A stretch of 22,459 nt of DNA from Ophiothrix spiculata (taxonomy: Eukaryota > Echinodermata > Ophiuroidea > Amphilepidida > Ophiotrichidae). The stretch's first letter is position 1. Each line of letters opens with the position of its first letter. This document shows, one piece after another, positions 11,587 to 21,102 of this stretch. Under the pieces are notes generated by a model. It worked only from the letters and a program-made list of their open reading frames with translations, was not told where the DNA came from and ran no database searches. The stretch is from the NCBI GenBank assembly GCA_000969725.1, contig JXSR01S011670.1. The stretch is one strand, 5' to 3'. Made by a program: the position numbers and the translations under genes.

Positions 11587-11616
11587 GAATTCTTTTCAGT
11601 AATTAGAAAAGAATTC
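11587..11616. repeat. Perfect 11-bp inverted repeat, 8-bp loop
   Basis: GAATTCTTTTC (11587-11597) faces GAAAAGAATTC (11606-11616). The loop AGTAATTA contains the TAATTA core preferred by many homeodomains. Confidence 0.85.
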
Positions 11617-11773
11617 TTTTACTTTCAAAACAATTAAATGCCATTGCTCAAGGCTAACCCCTATTATTTCTTCAGATCTAAAGAATGTTAGTATTAAACT
11701 AATATGGTAACTAATTATAAATCCTATTGTATTGACACAAAACAACAAATCAACCTCAGCTTCAATTCACATT

Positions 11774-11801
11774 ACATGCAGTTACTGCATGTACTGCATG
11801 T
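11774..11801. repeat. 9-bp unit, one inverted and two direct copies
   Basis: ACATGCAGT (11774-11782) is the reverse complement of ACTGCATGT, which follows twice in tandem (11784-11792, 11793-11801). Confidence 0.85.
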
Positions 11802-12316
11802 ATGAAAATTATGCGATTTTTGTTCAGACACAATAATTCGTATATATCAAAATAAGAGGCCATCATTAATGAGTGGTTGAATTTTTTTCTGAAGAAATAC
11901 ATGACACACAATGTAAGAGAAAAAAAACCCACAATTTGACCCATTGCTTGGAAAAAATAACTTCAATCTACAATTATAAGGTTCAGGGGTGAAGCCCATG
12001 AAAAAGACTGTGCCTCGAAAATTTTGGCACAATAATCTAGTTGCCTCGACCTAAACTTTTATCTGTTGAAAATTGTACCTTGTACATGCATGATTTTGAA
12101 GTCAAGGAAGGATTTCATCCCTACATAGTGCATCTATGGATCAAATTAGCATACAAATCACTAGGCTGCAAATCACAACACCAAATCCATTTTCAGTCAA
12201 CTTTGCCACTCCCCTTCCATCCTTCCCCAAGAAATAGGCTCACAGTTCCATCCCTCTAAATGGTCCACAGTGAAATTATATGATTCCTCTGTTTATCTAC
12301 ATTCTTTGGGTCAAAA

Positions 12317-12556
12317 CATAGTCGGCCTCCAAAATTTTCGCTACCAAACATTTGGTTGTGACGTCAAAATGACAAGTGACTCCAAAATAAACGAAAATAA
12401 ATAAAATTTTGTGCTAGATTGCACATGTTATTGAATTGCCATATACATTGAACCAAATGTTTGCTACCCATTCTTACTTTAAGTTCGATGTCAAATATTT
12501 GGTGACGTCATGACCAAATGTTTGGTAGGAAAAATTTTGTTTGGAGGCTGACTATG
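12317..12556. mobile_element. Small TIR element with CRE-bearing ends
   Basis: The ends face each other over about 50 bp. The left reads CATAGTCGGCCTCCAAA, then CTACCAAACATTTGGT and GTGACGTCA. The right, reversed, reads CATAGTCAGCCTCCAAA, then CTACCAAACATTTGGT and ATGACGTCA. The ends contain TGACGTCA at 12359-12366 and 12503-12510. ACCAAACATTTGGT is itself palindromic and variants recur inside (near 12455 and 12490). At 240 bp with no ORF it is a MITE. No clear target duplication is seen, so I leave the superfamily open. Confidence 0.82.
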
Positions 12557-12769
12557 GTTCGGCCTTATCATGTATAATTATGATATTAAATAGGATGATT
12601 TGGAGGGTCTGAGTGCAGTGTGCAGACCATAAATTATTCACAAATTTGAACTTAATTTTCAGGTGTTTCTAACATGGATTTGTCCCCTATAACTTGAGAG
12701 GCTATTTGCATTCTCTAATCTTAGTAACATGCAAAATTCTTCAGGCAGAAGCAGCAAGAACCATAACAT

Positions 12770-13030
12770 TTACACCAAAATTAAAACTTGAACAGATGGT
12801 ACAGTAACCACCATGTCTTCCCTTGATGGATCACATGTCAAATTGAAACACAAACCTTGGTCCCAATTCCCTTCATTATTCCCCATTTCGGCACATTTGA
12901 CATCATTTGGGTATCTAATGACAAGGCAGGTGTTCCTGCAGATGGTCCATTCATGGTAGGGCTCTCCACAAGTGAAAATTAACCCTCTCTTTTGATAAAA
13001 ATTACACTTACTTTCACACTTTTCATACAT
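12770..13030 (-). CDS. Candidate exon of a cysteine-rich extracellular protein
   Basis: This 86-residue frame has eight cysteines (residues 5, 9, 21, 31, 35, 46, 61, 66), a density unlike any other frame here. The core from residue 20 (TCGEPYHEWTICRNTC) has a C-x9-C-x3-C spacing with Trp three residues before the second Cys. This recalls trypsin-inhibitor-like (TIL) or related small disulphide modules of secreted proteins, though one usual TIL cysteine is not in place. An N-glycosylation sequon (NLT) lies at 63-65. The ATG is probably not a true start, because an in-frame stop lies just upstream and the frame reads like an internal exon. Plausible borders on the minus strand are an acceptor after TATCAAAAG (before residue 15-16) and a donor at CAAG/GTTTGT (after residue 58). 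No neighbouring exon is visible in the window. It could also be a chance frame. Confidence 0.35.
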   Translation of the reverse strand: MYEKCESKCNFYQKRGLIFTCGEPYHEWTICRNTCLVIRYPNDVKCAEMGNNEGNWDQGLCFNLTCDPSREDMVVTVPSVQVLILV

Positions 13031-13152
13031 TAAAAATAATTTTCACAAGTTCCTGTTTACATGTATGCACACAGCATGTGTCATTTGTTAGTGTTTTGGA
13101 AAAGAAGATCGTTTCAAGTCGACTGCATAGGCCCTGCATATTTTACTAAAAA

Positions 13153-13542
13153 TTAGGCCAAAAAAAAAAATTGTTTGGTTGCCCTCCACCGACCGACCCT
13201 ATTTTTCAGCCCGACCCAAACTTTTTTTTATTGAAAAATATTTTTTTTTCCTAAAAAAATATGCAAAACTTACCGAAAACTACAAAAAAATGGTATATTT
13301 TTTGCTTTTTTTGATATTCAACCCTCAAAATGTTTAGGATGTCCCAAATCACTACAAGAAGTATTTGATTGTTTTGATTTTGATGTCGTGGGGGAAATTG
13401 TGAAGGCTGGAGCGGACGATCGACCTAGCAGTCCGTGGAAGAGTATTAAAAAAAAATAAAAAAAAAAAAAAAAAACCGACCGACCGACCCTCTCTGAAAA
13501 AAGCTGTGGAGGGCAACCAAAGAATTTTTTTTTTTGGCCTTA
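13153..13542. mobile_element. PIF/Harbinger-like MITE with TTA duplication
   Basis: The element at 13156-13539 (384 bp) is flanked by TTA on both sides (13153-13155 and 13540-13542). The ends, GGCC followed by eleven A and then TTNTTTGGTTGCCCTCCAC, match at 33 of 34 positions in inverted orientation. A 3-bp TTA duplication plus GGCC-type ends is characteristic of PIF/Harbinger. The subterminal CCGACCGACCC segments lie in the same orientation on both sides rather than inverted. The interior carries long A/T homopolymers and no transposase frame. A minus-strand frame at 13352-13564 is a repeat product. Confidence 0.88.
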
Positions 13543-13659
13543 GCGTGTTCTTTTTATAATACATGGCAGTGTATGCTCAAAGCGTTCCTCGTTTATATAA
13601 TTAATTCCTGAAGTGATAAATTGATGTTGCAAGAGCATACATTTTACTGTTAGTGTCAA

Positions 13660-13960
13660 TTAGTAAAAATAATAATAATAATAATAGAGGGTATTTATAC
13701 CGCGCGCTGATTACCCGGAGGTCTCAAGGCGCTGCTGTGTGTCAGCCGCAGCGCTCAACAGGAGAGTATCCTAGGTCGCTTACAGACGCCAATCACACAA
13801 CTGACCGGGAGAACGACATGGAATTAATTGGAAGAAGCCCGATTTTTAGATGTAGGAGGAAACCGGAGTACCCGGAGGAAACCTACCAAGACGGGTATGG
13901 AATCGGTAAACCAAATTCACGTACAACTACTGGCTAGCTGCATTGGTGACCCGCCTTGCC
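13660..13960 (+). repeat. Dispersed repeat with AAT microsatellite head
   Basis: An (AAT)n run (about 13666-13686) leads into GGGTATTTATACC, a CTCAAGGCGCT segment and, near 13855-13885, GAGGAAACCGGAGTACCCGG followed by AGGAAACC. I recognise this last motif as a common part of dispersed repeats in fish and marine invertebrates but cannot name the family. The plus-strand frame 13653-13937 (94 residues, Asn run at the start, Arg/Thr/Pro-rich after) is a read-through of this repeat, not a gene. The GC content is higher than that of its surroundings. Confidence 0.6.
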
Positions 13961-14811
13961 TTAAATAAAACAATAAGTTTACAGTGAACAAATTTACCTT
14001 TTGAAATCATTCACCTCATATAAAAAATACAATGAACTCAGTGTTCAAAATAAGGGACTGTCCACTTGTAGGGGGCTGATGCAGAAAGGGGGCCTAACCA
14101 TTTTTGAGGTCGGGGGGGGGGGGGGCTGAACAAAATCACCCATAATTCAATCCTGAAAATTATGTTTGTATGACTTTCTGTGACTGAGGCTTAATTTTAT
14201 CAGAAAAAAAGGGAGCTAAATTTTGTTTCAAACATTTTTTTCATCAGGCCCTCCTTTTGCATAAAACTTTGCATAATAGTCTAAAATCTGGCTAAAATTA
14301 ATGAAGTATAATTAGTTATAAAATAAATTAAGTCATATCATCAGTTCATTTATGACTGGCTCCATTGTTTTCAACAAAAGAGTGATTATATTCTCACAAG
14401 GAGCTTCTTTAATTTTAATTACTACTGCTAGGCCTAATTATCAACAACAATGCATTCACTGTTAGACTTTGTCAGATCAGTGAATTCTAATAACACTTCA
14501 TAACCACGTTTCAAAAACACAGAAGACATATAAACATTTTTCACTGAAATAATCTTGTGCAAATGTCACCATAAATTTCACATTTTCTGAGAAAGTCACA
14601 CATTTGTATGGTCCATCCATTGATAGTTTCATCTAATATCAATTGATTAATGTTTTTAAAGGAACATAGTACAGGTCTATTATTTTATTCAAGCCACTAA
14701 CTGCTTAACAAAACAATATGATTTTTCCCTCTTTCATTGGTCCCTAAATTAGTAAAAGTGAAATTTTTATGTTTCTCCCGTTTCCAATTTTGATGGAGAA
14801 AGATGTCAACA
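13961..14811. other. Non-coding stretch with a G14 run
   Basis: A run of 14 G occupies 14112-14125, beside other G-rich pieces (14070-14095) that could join it in a quadruplex. From 14280 to 14811 the sequence is AT-rich and I see nothing in it. Confidence 0.6.
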
Positions 14812-15012
14812 TCCCATAGCAAAATATAGCAGCTTTCAAATACCTAATTTGTATGTAAAAAACTAAAACTAAAACAGGAGGCCCCTATTAGCGGAGACCT
14901 CCTGGAGGTCTTCCAGAAACATTACTGATCCAGGATATAGCTGGATACTCCTGGAGACATAGAATTGCCTGTTTAGGGTTCCAGGAGACGTCCTTTTCTT
15001 TTTGCTATGGGG
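14812..15012. mobile_element. Possible short TIR element
   Basis: TCCCATAGCAAAA (14812-14824) faces TTTTGCTATGGGG (15000-15012), 12 of 13 matching. The 201-bp interior holds several CTCCTGGAG-type palindromes, including the 15-bp GACCTCCTGGAGGTC (14896-14910). No target duplication is seen, so the element call is tentative. The minus-strand frame overlapping it is not convincing. Confidence 0.4.
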
Positions 15013-15079
15013 TATTTCTTGTAAATTCATATTTGATGAGCATGTTGTAATCATTAGGCAACTTAACATCACACAATAT

Positions 15080-15625
15080 TGCATTTATCAATTACCTCCC
15101 CGGCCCTAGGGGACCCGGGATAGTGCGGCAACATAGCGGGGGAAGTACAGATTTTCATTGCCCCGCATGCCGGGAAGTTAGCGGAGACTTAGCCGGGGAT
15201 GTACAACAGACTGTCCCGGCTATGCGGGGTGTGTAGCGGGGGATTTAGCCGGGGTGTACAAATGATATTCCCCGCACTGCCAGGACATAACAATTTATAG
15301 CAGGGGCGTTAACAAGGATGTCACATCAAACAGAATATTAATACAAAAAAGCAGTGACATGTAGCCAGTCCTGGGCCGGGGTTGTACACTGTTACAATGC
15401 AAGTCCCCGCACATAGGGGTCGGGGACAGGGCGGTGATTGTCACACGTAGCCCGGCTATAGGGGGGCCGGGACATAGCGGGGGATGTACAGAAAATCTAT
15501 GCCCCACCGGCCGGGACTTTAGCCGGGTCATTGCCGGGGATGTAACACTAGCAAAATGTACATCCCCCGCTAAATCCCCGCTAGTCCCGGGTCCCCCGGG
15601 GCAGGGGAATAAATTGATAAGTGCA
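15080..15625. mobile_element. GC-rich modular palindromic element
   Basis: This is an abrupt GC-rich island in AT-rich DNA. The outer ends are inverted: TGCATTTATCAATT at 15080-15093 faces AATTGATAAGTGCA at 15612-15625. Immediately inside, ACCCGGGA-type blocks (about 15113-15120 and 15587-15595) are also inverted. The interior repeats a module of the type TAGCCGGGGATGTACA at about 15131-15150, 15190-15206, 15246-15261, 15375-15389, 15476-15491 and, inverted, 15556-15580. The spacing is irregular, about 55-70 bp or multiples of it. Each module can pair with neighbouring CCCCGC blocks. Frames on either strand (15295-15531 minus, 15434-15628 plus) are Gly/Pro-rich products of the modules. I do not recognise the family. 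Confidence 0.65.
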
Positions 15626-16799
15626 TAAACTGTAATCTAAATTTTAAACCAAAAAAAGTTTTATTCTAACACTGCACATGCATACATGAAACCATTGTTG
15701 TGAGTATTATGATCAAAACAATGATGACGGGTGGTAACTTTTTAATTCAAAAAACCTTTTTAAAAATGTTCACCCAGCATGTTACAGTCTTTACAACAAC
15801 TTGTTCAATTAAACACGTTTATAAAATGTATACATTCAATATGACTAACCAAACACAGCATCATCCCAATTCTAACAGAACGTGTAGTTCATCTGCAGTT
15901 CATAATTAACCTCAAGTAGACAAACAAAATTCAGCCCAAATTGGTCTCAAACTTCGTGCATTGAGTCTATGCATAGAGGGACTGAAAACAATCACAGACC
16001 TGCAAACACTGTGCAACAAAACAAAACCCAAGTTTTGTATCAACGCAGTGAGTGGGTTTTTGGTTTCAAGTTCAACATTTGGTACTTACCCCATTGTGAA
16101 AGTGTACACATTGTTCCAGTTATTCCTTGGAATTATTTCATTGTATAATAGTCTATGGCTCCATCATGTTAGTCAAGAGATATTAGCTCCAACTTTGAGT
16201 ACAATCCAGCATTGTCCCACCTGTAAATTCACATCTTGACTACATCACATGATACACACACTGCATACATAGCTGCATATGAGCTGAACTGTGTACACAG
16301 ACTCCATACAAGCTTTTAAATGACAGCTTTCGAGTATGTGCACTGTGTCACTGAATTTTAATACTGTGCCTGACCGAATCATGCGCATCAATTGTGCATG
16401 TGAATGAGTACACAGTTTTATTTACATTTAAGAGTGCAGGGAACACTTTGAAGTTGGAATGGTAATTTTCCTGATAGAAATTGATCGTCTACATTCAACT
16501 AGGGAACTAAATGATAAAATTATCATTTCTTGTAACCACATGGCTACTGATTAACTATCAGGTAAACAATGGGTCAGAATGAGATTATACACAAAACACT
16601 GCCCCCAATTAAAGAAATATACTCCGGAGCCAAATCAAGTTGACTAGACTATTTGAAGCAGGCCTATTTTTATCAGATTATAATTCTTATCCCAATTAAG
16701 AGGTTATTGAATCTTTAATATCAAAACAATTATGATAATAAATTAATCTGAAACAGATTTGATGAGAGTAAATACACAGTGAATTGAGACGTCCAATTA
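15626..16799. other. AT-rich stretch, no gene supported
   Basis: The plus frame 15961-16239 (92 residues) has a hydrophobic middle but no recognisable family. On the minus strand a donor-like GGG/GTAAGT near 16086-16091 and an acceptor-like TTTACAG near 16222 enclose about 135 bp that is stopped in all three frames, so it could at best be an untranslated exon. No repeat is seen. Confidence 0.45.
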
Positions 16800-17765
16800 T
16801 ACAGCTTGTCCCAAAATTAATGCAACGAGCAAATAAAAAATATTAAAAAAATAGTTGCCAAAAGATTAAATCATAGTAATATATGTTTTTAAAAAGTAGA
16901 GTAATTACTCTATAATATGCTTTTTGTCCCGTTTAATTTTACCACTCCAGTCCAAAGATATGAAGAATTTAAGAAAGCCCTTTAAATCTACTCTTATCCG
17001 ATTTGTAAGTTTAGACTTCCAGGTAAAGAAATGCAAACTTGAAATGAAGAGAATTCTTCAAGCAACTGGAGCAAAATCAATCCAAACTAATCTACCTTAC
17101 CTGTACCTAACATTAAATGATATTTTAAGTTCATTTTTAACTTAAATAGGTCAAAATGTTTAATTAAAGTACGGATCTTCCTGATACTCTCATATTCCTT
17201 GAATCTGTTACTTGTGGTGCGACAATTTGGTACAATTTCTACCAAAAGGGTCGGGAAAAAAAGGATTCTAATGAAAAGTGTCAACCAATAATAAGTCTTT
17301 TACCGAAATCACGAAAGAAAATTGAAGACAAAGGAGTTTAAGAACTCAAGTAAGTTAATGATTCATCTGGCCCGTCAAGGGGATGCAACAGGTTGACTAA
17401 ACCAGATGCAACAAGGCCTGCTTAATATCAGCAGATCATTATTAAATTTAGTCCTTATGTCATGAAATGGGTTCAAGGTATACTTCTCCTAATCATGTGA
17501 AGTTTTTAGTAATTTCTATTCAACGTGTGCCCAATGACGTCACCATGTGAAACTTTACATATTAACAAATCAGACCAAGATTTTTCGGGTCTTTACAAAA
17601 TGTGCAATAACTTTTGATTTAGAGATCCAAATTAAACAAAACAAAAATTCTGTAAAGGCCAATGGTCTTTTCTATAATATTATTGTAATGTTTGCTCACC
17701 ATTGTACTCTGTTCTCTCAAAATAAAAGTGCAAAGTTTGTTGCATTTTTATTGGGACACCCTGTA
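16800..17765. mobile_element. mariner-like non-autonomous element
   Basis: The element at 16802-17763 (962 bp) sits between TA dinucleotides. The left end CAGCTTGTCCCAAAATTAAT and the reversed right end CAGGGTGTCCCAATAAAAAT match at most positions, and both continue into GCAAC. TA duplication with CAGGGTGTCCCA ends is typical of mariner-type transposons. The length is below the usual 1.3 kb. Frames inside (16924-17145, 17547-17786 plus; 17087-17284 minus) show no DDE transposase motif that I can recognise. It is therefore a deletion derivative or MITE. A 14-bp palindrome AGAGTAATTACTCT lies at about 16897-16910, and TGACGTCA at 17535-17542. Confidence 0.72.
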
Positions 17766-17796
17766 ATACTAATAGTACAAAAGTAGCTCTTGCTCA

Positions 17797-17828
17797 GAGG
17801 GGCGATCCATGGGAGGGGCGATCAAGGG
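17797..17828. repeat. 16-bp tandem duplication
   Basis: GAGGGGCGATCCATGG (17797-17812) is followed directly by GAGGGGCGATCAAGGG (17813-17828). It starts about 30 bp outside the mariner-like element. Confidence 0.85.
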
Positions 17829-18728
17829 AACGATACTAGCTGAAATACAATGTGCAAATTTGTGTCAGAAAAATGCTCATCCCTAATTGCTGCTGTTTCA
17901 AAACAAGAAGTATGCCTAAATATACATGCTTCATTTGCAATTCATTTGCACTATTCTTCAGTACATACTTCTTTAATCCGTGAGATAATGGATTTCTCCC
18001 AAGTTGTAAAGAATAACATTTGCTAAAATTACACACAACAAATATCTAATCGTCTCAGACTAAGTACAAAATTTAGGTAACATCCAATTAGTTACAATTT
18101 AATTTTTGAATAAAAAATGAAGAATTTTTTTGATAAATATACCAGTATTGTTGTCTTCAACTTTTCACCCTAATTATTTACAACTAGCAATGGAAGCCAA
18201 ACAAAACCTCTGAGAGCGAGTGTCAAGGAGACCCTATGGTTCATTGCTGTTCTTTCAAGAATTTGCCAAAAAGGAAGCATTCAATGACTGTCTAATTCAC
18301 CATCAGTCACCTGTATGTAAATTGATCTTTTCAGCCCAGCGAATGAGGTAGTTGTGACATGGGTGCATGCATATTGTTGATGGTATCTATAGAGATCTCA
18401 TATCCAAGGGGTAAACTTTCAAAAAAAAAACCTTTTGCACAAAAACATGATCCATAAACATGATAAAGCCCAATAAGCATGGCACAGCTGCTTGGATGTT
18501 TCAAAAGCTGAGATTGTTATCAAAAATCACATTAAAATCATCATGCTAAACTTTCAATACATTTTTTGTGAGTAAAAAATTATGCGGAACCACAAATCTA
18601 CATCCTACAAATCTACAATCTGCATATTTTCATATTTTTTTCACTGAACTGGTCTAGATAATGTCGCATCAGAAATTACAGGTATAGTTTTTTCATCATT
18701 CCAATTTCAACTTTAATATACATTGGTT

Positions 18729-18759
18729 ATGACCTTGAAAGTTGTGACTTCAAGGTCAT
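18729..18759. promoter_or_regulatory. Perfect inverted pair of NR5A/ERR-type sites
   Basis: ATGACCTTGAA (18729-18739) and TTCAAGGTCAT (18749-18759) are perfect 11-bp inverted copies separated by 9 bp. Each contains TCAAGGTCA, the extended half-site bound by FTZ-F1/NR5A and estrogen-related receptors. Function is inferred only from the motif. Confidence 0.45.
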
Positions 18760-20506
18760 TTTAATTATCTGCATCAGGATTTGTTGAGCCCATCCCTAAA
18801 TGCTATTACAGCCCAGTGGTGTACTCCATCAGCAAGTTGACATCTTGCCTCCAGTGGGAGTACCTTTAAAACAAGTCCTCTTTCTTCTTGACCTAGGTAA
18901 ATCACCTGAATCAGACCACCATGGTCAAATTACACATAATGTGGTCATTTTACACAGATCAGTGAAAATCAAAATAAATTTAGAAGAAATATTAAAGCAG
19001 TCATCATGATTACCAGCTTCCAATTTGGTCAAGGTTAATGGTAATTTGGTTTGGAAAAGATCAGATGTGTCATGGGAATTGGGCCACCAGTATTGTGTAA
19101 ACTAATACAAAGTCAAAGTTCATCTGCATCTGCAATTGGCTGCTATCAATGAATAAAATGATACAAAAGGTTATCAATAAGACATTTATAATTTTTAAGA
19201 CGTCAGACAGTCTCAAACCAAAATCTTAACTCAGAAGCAAAAGGGTAGGCCCTACATGTAGTTTTAGATTTTTTCCCTCTCAAATCGCTATCAAAGGGTT
19301 AATCAAGTGTATTTGTTTTAGTCATCATGGTCATGGAAGTGTTGGAAATGTCATCAGCCTGAACAGGTGATGATTTTTCCACTAAATTGAAGGCAAAGGG
19401 GCAATGTCTATTATAGTTTGTAACTTACACCAGCTCACAATGATATGGTCAATATTCGGAGACAACAAAATCTCTATTTTCCAATCCCACATCAATTATA
19501 GGATTTACGCTAGCTCGTTCAGTTAATCCGAGGTGCTCAGCCATTAATACTCCATCAACGACAATCTCTGCTAGTGGACAGAAGGGACACAACGCTACAT
19601 CGAGCTACATTCAAACATGATTTTTCAGCTATGACCTCATTCAGCAATGGGTCATGCATCAACGGAATATTAAAAACCAAAGTGAACAGTTTTATTGAAC
19701 AGTTTCTTCGCTATTGTTTTAACATAAATACTTACCCACGTAATATCCGAGCAAACATTCACCTGGAGCCTAATTTGTGGTACAACTTGTGGCAACTTGT
19801 TTCATGGATAGATCTACACAGGTGAACTAGTTCCTGAAGTCATGGAAGTGTATCAAATGTTCATGAATATATCCCATATGAATATTATATACCAGCCAAC
19901 TTTTAACCCAGCTCAAGTGTTTGAGGATATTTTGAAGATTACCATGATTACTTGAATGTTTTGAAGAGAGTTTTCACACAACTTCTCATAGTTTAGAAAA
20001 TAATAAAATCCACATTGTGCTCTGATCACAATCCATCCTCCACCAGCAAAGTTTAGACACCAAACTGAATTCATAGTAAATCTAGTGTGATACCATTATG
20101 ACTGGTAGCACTATTGACCAATCACAAGCCTGTATTCACAATAGACCTCAATGACCCTGTGGTGACTCATATTAACCCACTCAATGACTCTACCCTGTGA
20201 TATGCACCCTGCTGCTACAGCCTGGGTTTTCAGGGACATGCCCAAATTTATTCCAATATTCAAATGTTATTATCATAAGGATCATAATAATTTCTACAAT
20301 AAACAAAATAGCTGATTTTTCATAATCTGCTTTTCATGGTTGTTGGAAGCATTGAAAATATAGAAAATTGCATGAGGATGTTAAAGGGGCAATTCATGAT
20401 CCACTTTTCACCCTCAAGGTCACCTCTATCAAAACTGAGTTTTTTAGCTTATAAGAATCCTCAAGTGGTATATGCTATGATCCCCAAACCATTCTTTCAT
20501 ATGTAC

Positions 20507-20656
20507 CAGGGGGGTAGGACGTGACGTCAGCAGAAAACTTGAATTTTAACTAACGCTCAAAAATTTCATTTTATGCCCTTACTTAGTGTATAAACATGTG
20601 CAGATTTCAAAACCGTTGAGGTTGGGACTTCAACCCCAGAAAACTAAAAAGATATT
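20507..20656 (+). repeat. Dispersed repeat family A, copy 2
   Basis: It matches 2612-2782 in the same direction over its whole length, lacking about 20 bp near 20532. It keeps the TGACGTCA palindrome (20522-20529) and the GAGGTTGGGACTTCAACC hairpin. Upstream, a CAAGTGGTATATG segment also resembles the sequence before copy 1, so the family probably starts some tens of bases earlier. Confidence 0.85.
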
Positions 20657-20731
20657 AAGATTATTATAAAGAACTACTTTTCTTTTCATTTACGCATTGA
20701 AATATACGGGCGATACCACGGATGACTACGC

Positions 20732-21075
20732 ATTAAATCCAGGGCCGTACGAAGGTATGTAAGCCAAGGGGGGCAAACACATTTACCGTCCCGAAATTCA
20801 TGTTTCGTCCCTATGTATATATCGTAAATTTGTTTGTAATGCGCGCGTAGCGCGCGAAAATTTTTGCTATTTTCAGCCAAAAATCGATATAAAACCTTGA
20901 TATTTGTGCTAAAATTGGCTTATTTTGACTAAAAATTTGCGGGACAGTAATATCAGGACGGTAAAAGTAGTAAACTATCGTCCCGATATTTTAATTTTTG
21001 TCCCGCCAGCGTCCCGATTTTTTCGAGCCAGGGGGGGCGAGTGCCCCCCCTGCTTCGTACGGCACTGATTAAATC
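20732..21075. mobile_element. hAT-type MITE with 8-bp duplication
   Basis: The element at 20740-21067 (328 bp) is flanked by the identical 8-mer ATTAAATC at 20732-20739 and 21068-21075. The ends CAGGGCCGTACGAAG and (reversed) CAGTGCCGTACGAAG match at 14 of 15 positions. Just inside both ends are G-runs in inverted relation. An 8-bp duplication with CAG-type ends identifies the hAT superfamily. The interior has repeated CGTCCCGA/GGGACAG blocks and a GCGCGCGTAGCGCGCG palindrome-like patch at about 20841-20856. No transposase is encoded. The minus-strand frame 20686-20880 overlaps the left end and is not a gene. Confidence 0.92.
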
Positions 21076-21102
21076 TGAGTAAACAGTCCGGTAAACAGGC
21101 AA

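Larger units (their letters stand above)
10150..12316. other. Non-coding stretch with small repeats
   Basis: No gene is supported; frames at 10949-11194, 11762-12032 and 12041-12259 lack recognisable content. A segment near 10203-10250 (GGGGCGCACCATTAGATTTCC, then a G-run) looks like one end of a degraded DNA transposon, without a visible partner. Tandem and hairpin structures inside the stretch are listed separately. Confidence 0.5.
17764..20380. other. AT-rich stretch with small motifs, no firm gene
   Basis: No transposon with paired ends is seen. The frames at 18800-19009 and 19574-19825 (plus) and 17836-18036 (minus) are not recognisable proteins. The first contains a splice-bounded segment discussed under findings. 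Near 20118-20135 there is an ATTGACCAATCACAAG block containing a CCAAT motif, and a TGACTCAT AP-1-like site at about 20163. Confidence 0.45.

Noticed and set aside
13653..13937. 94-residue frame with Asn run as a protein.
   Set aside because: It reads through an AAT microsatellite and a dispersed repeat.
15295..15628. Gly/Pro-rich frames on both strands in the GC-rich island as genes.
   Set aside because: They arise from the repeated GGGG/CCCC modules.
15961..16239. 92-residue plus-strand frame with a hydrophobic middle as a membrane protein.
   Set aside because: Low-complexity composition, no family signature, and the opposite-strand splice-bounded alternative is stopped in all frames.
16924..17786. 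Remnant mariner transposase in the mariner-like element.
   Set aside because: None of the three frames shows the DDE/DDD motif blocks or a helix-turn-helix I could recognise.
18344..18355. TGAGGTAGTTGT resembles the 5' part of let-7.
   Set aside because: The rest of the mature sequence does not match and no complementary arm lies within hairpin distance.
2008..19737. Several strong minus-strand GTAAGT donor sites (near 2008, 4620, 6220, 10705, 16086, 19732).
   Set aside because: About five or six per strand are expected by chance in this length, and the sequences behind those I checked are mostly stopped in all frames.
20841..20856. GCGCGCG-type palindromic patch as a separate regulatory site.
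   Set aside because: It lies inside the hAT MITE and is better explained as element sequence.
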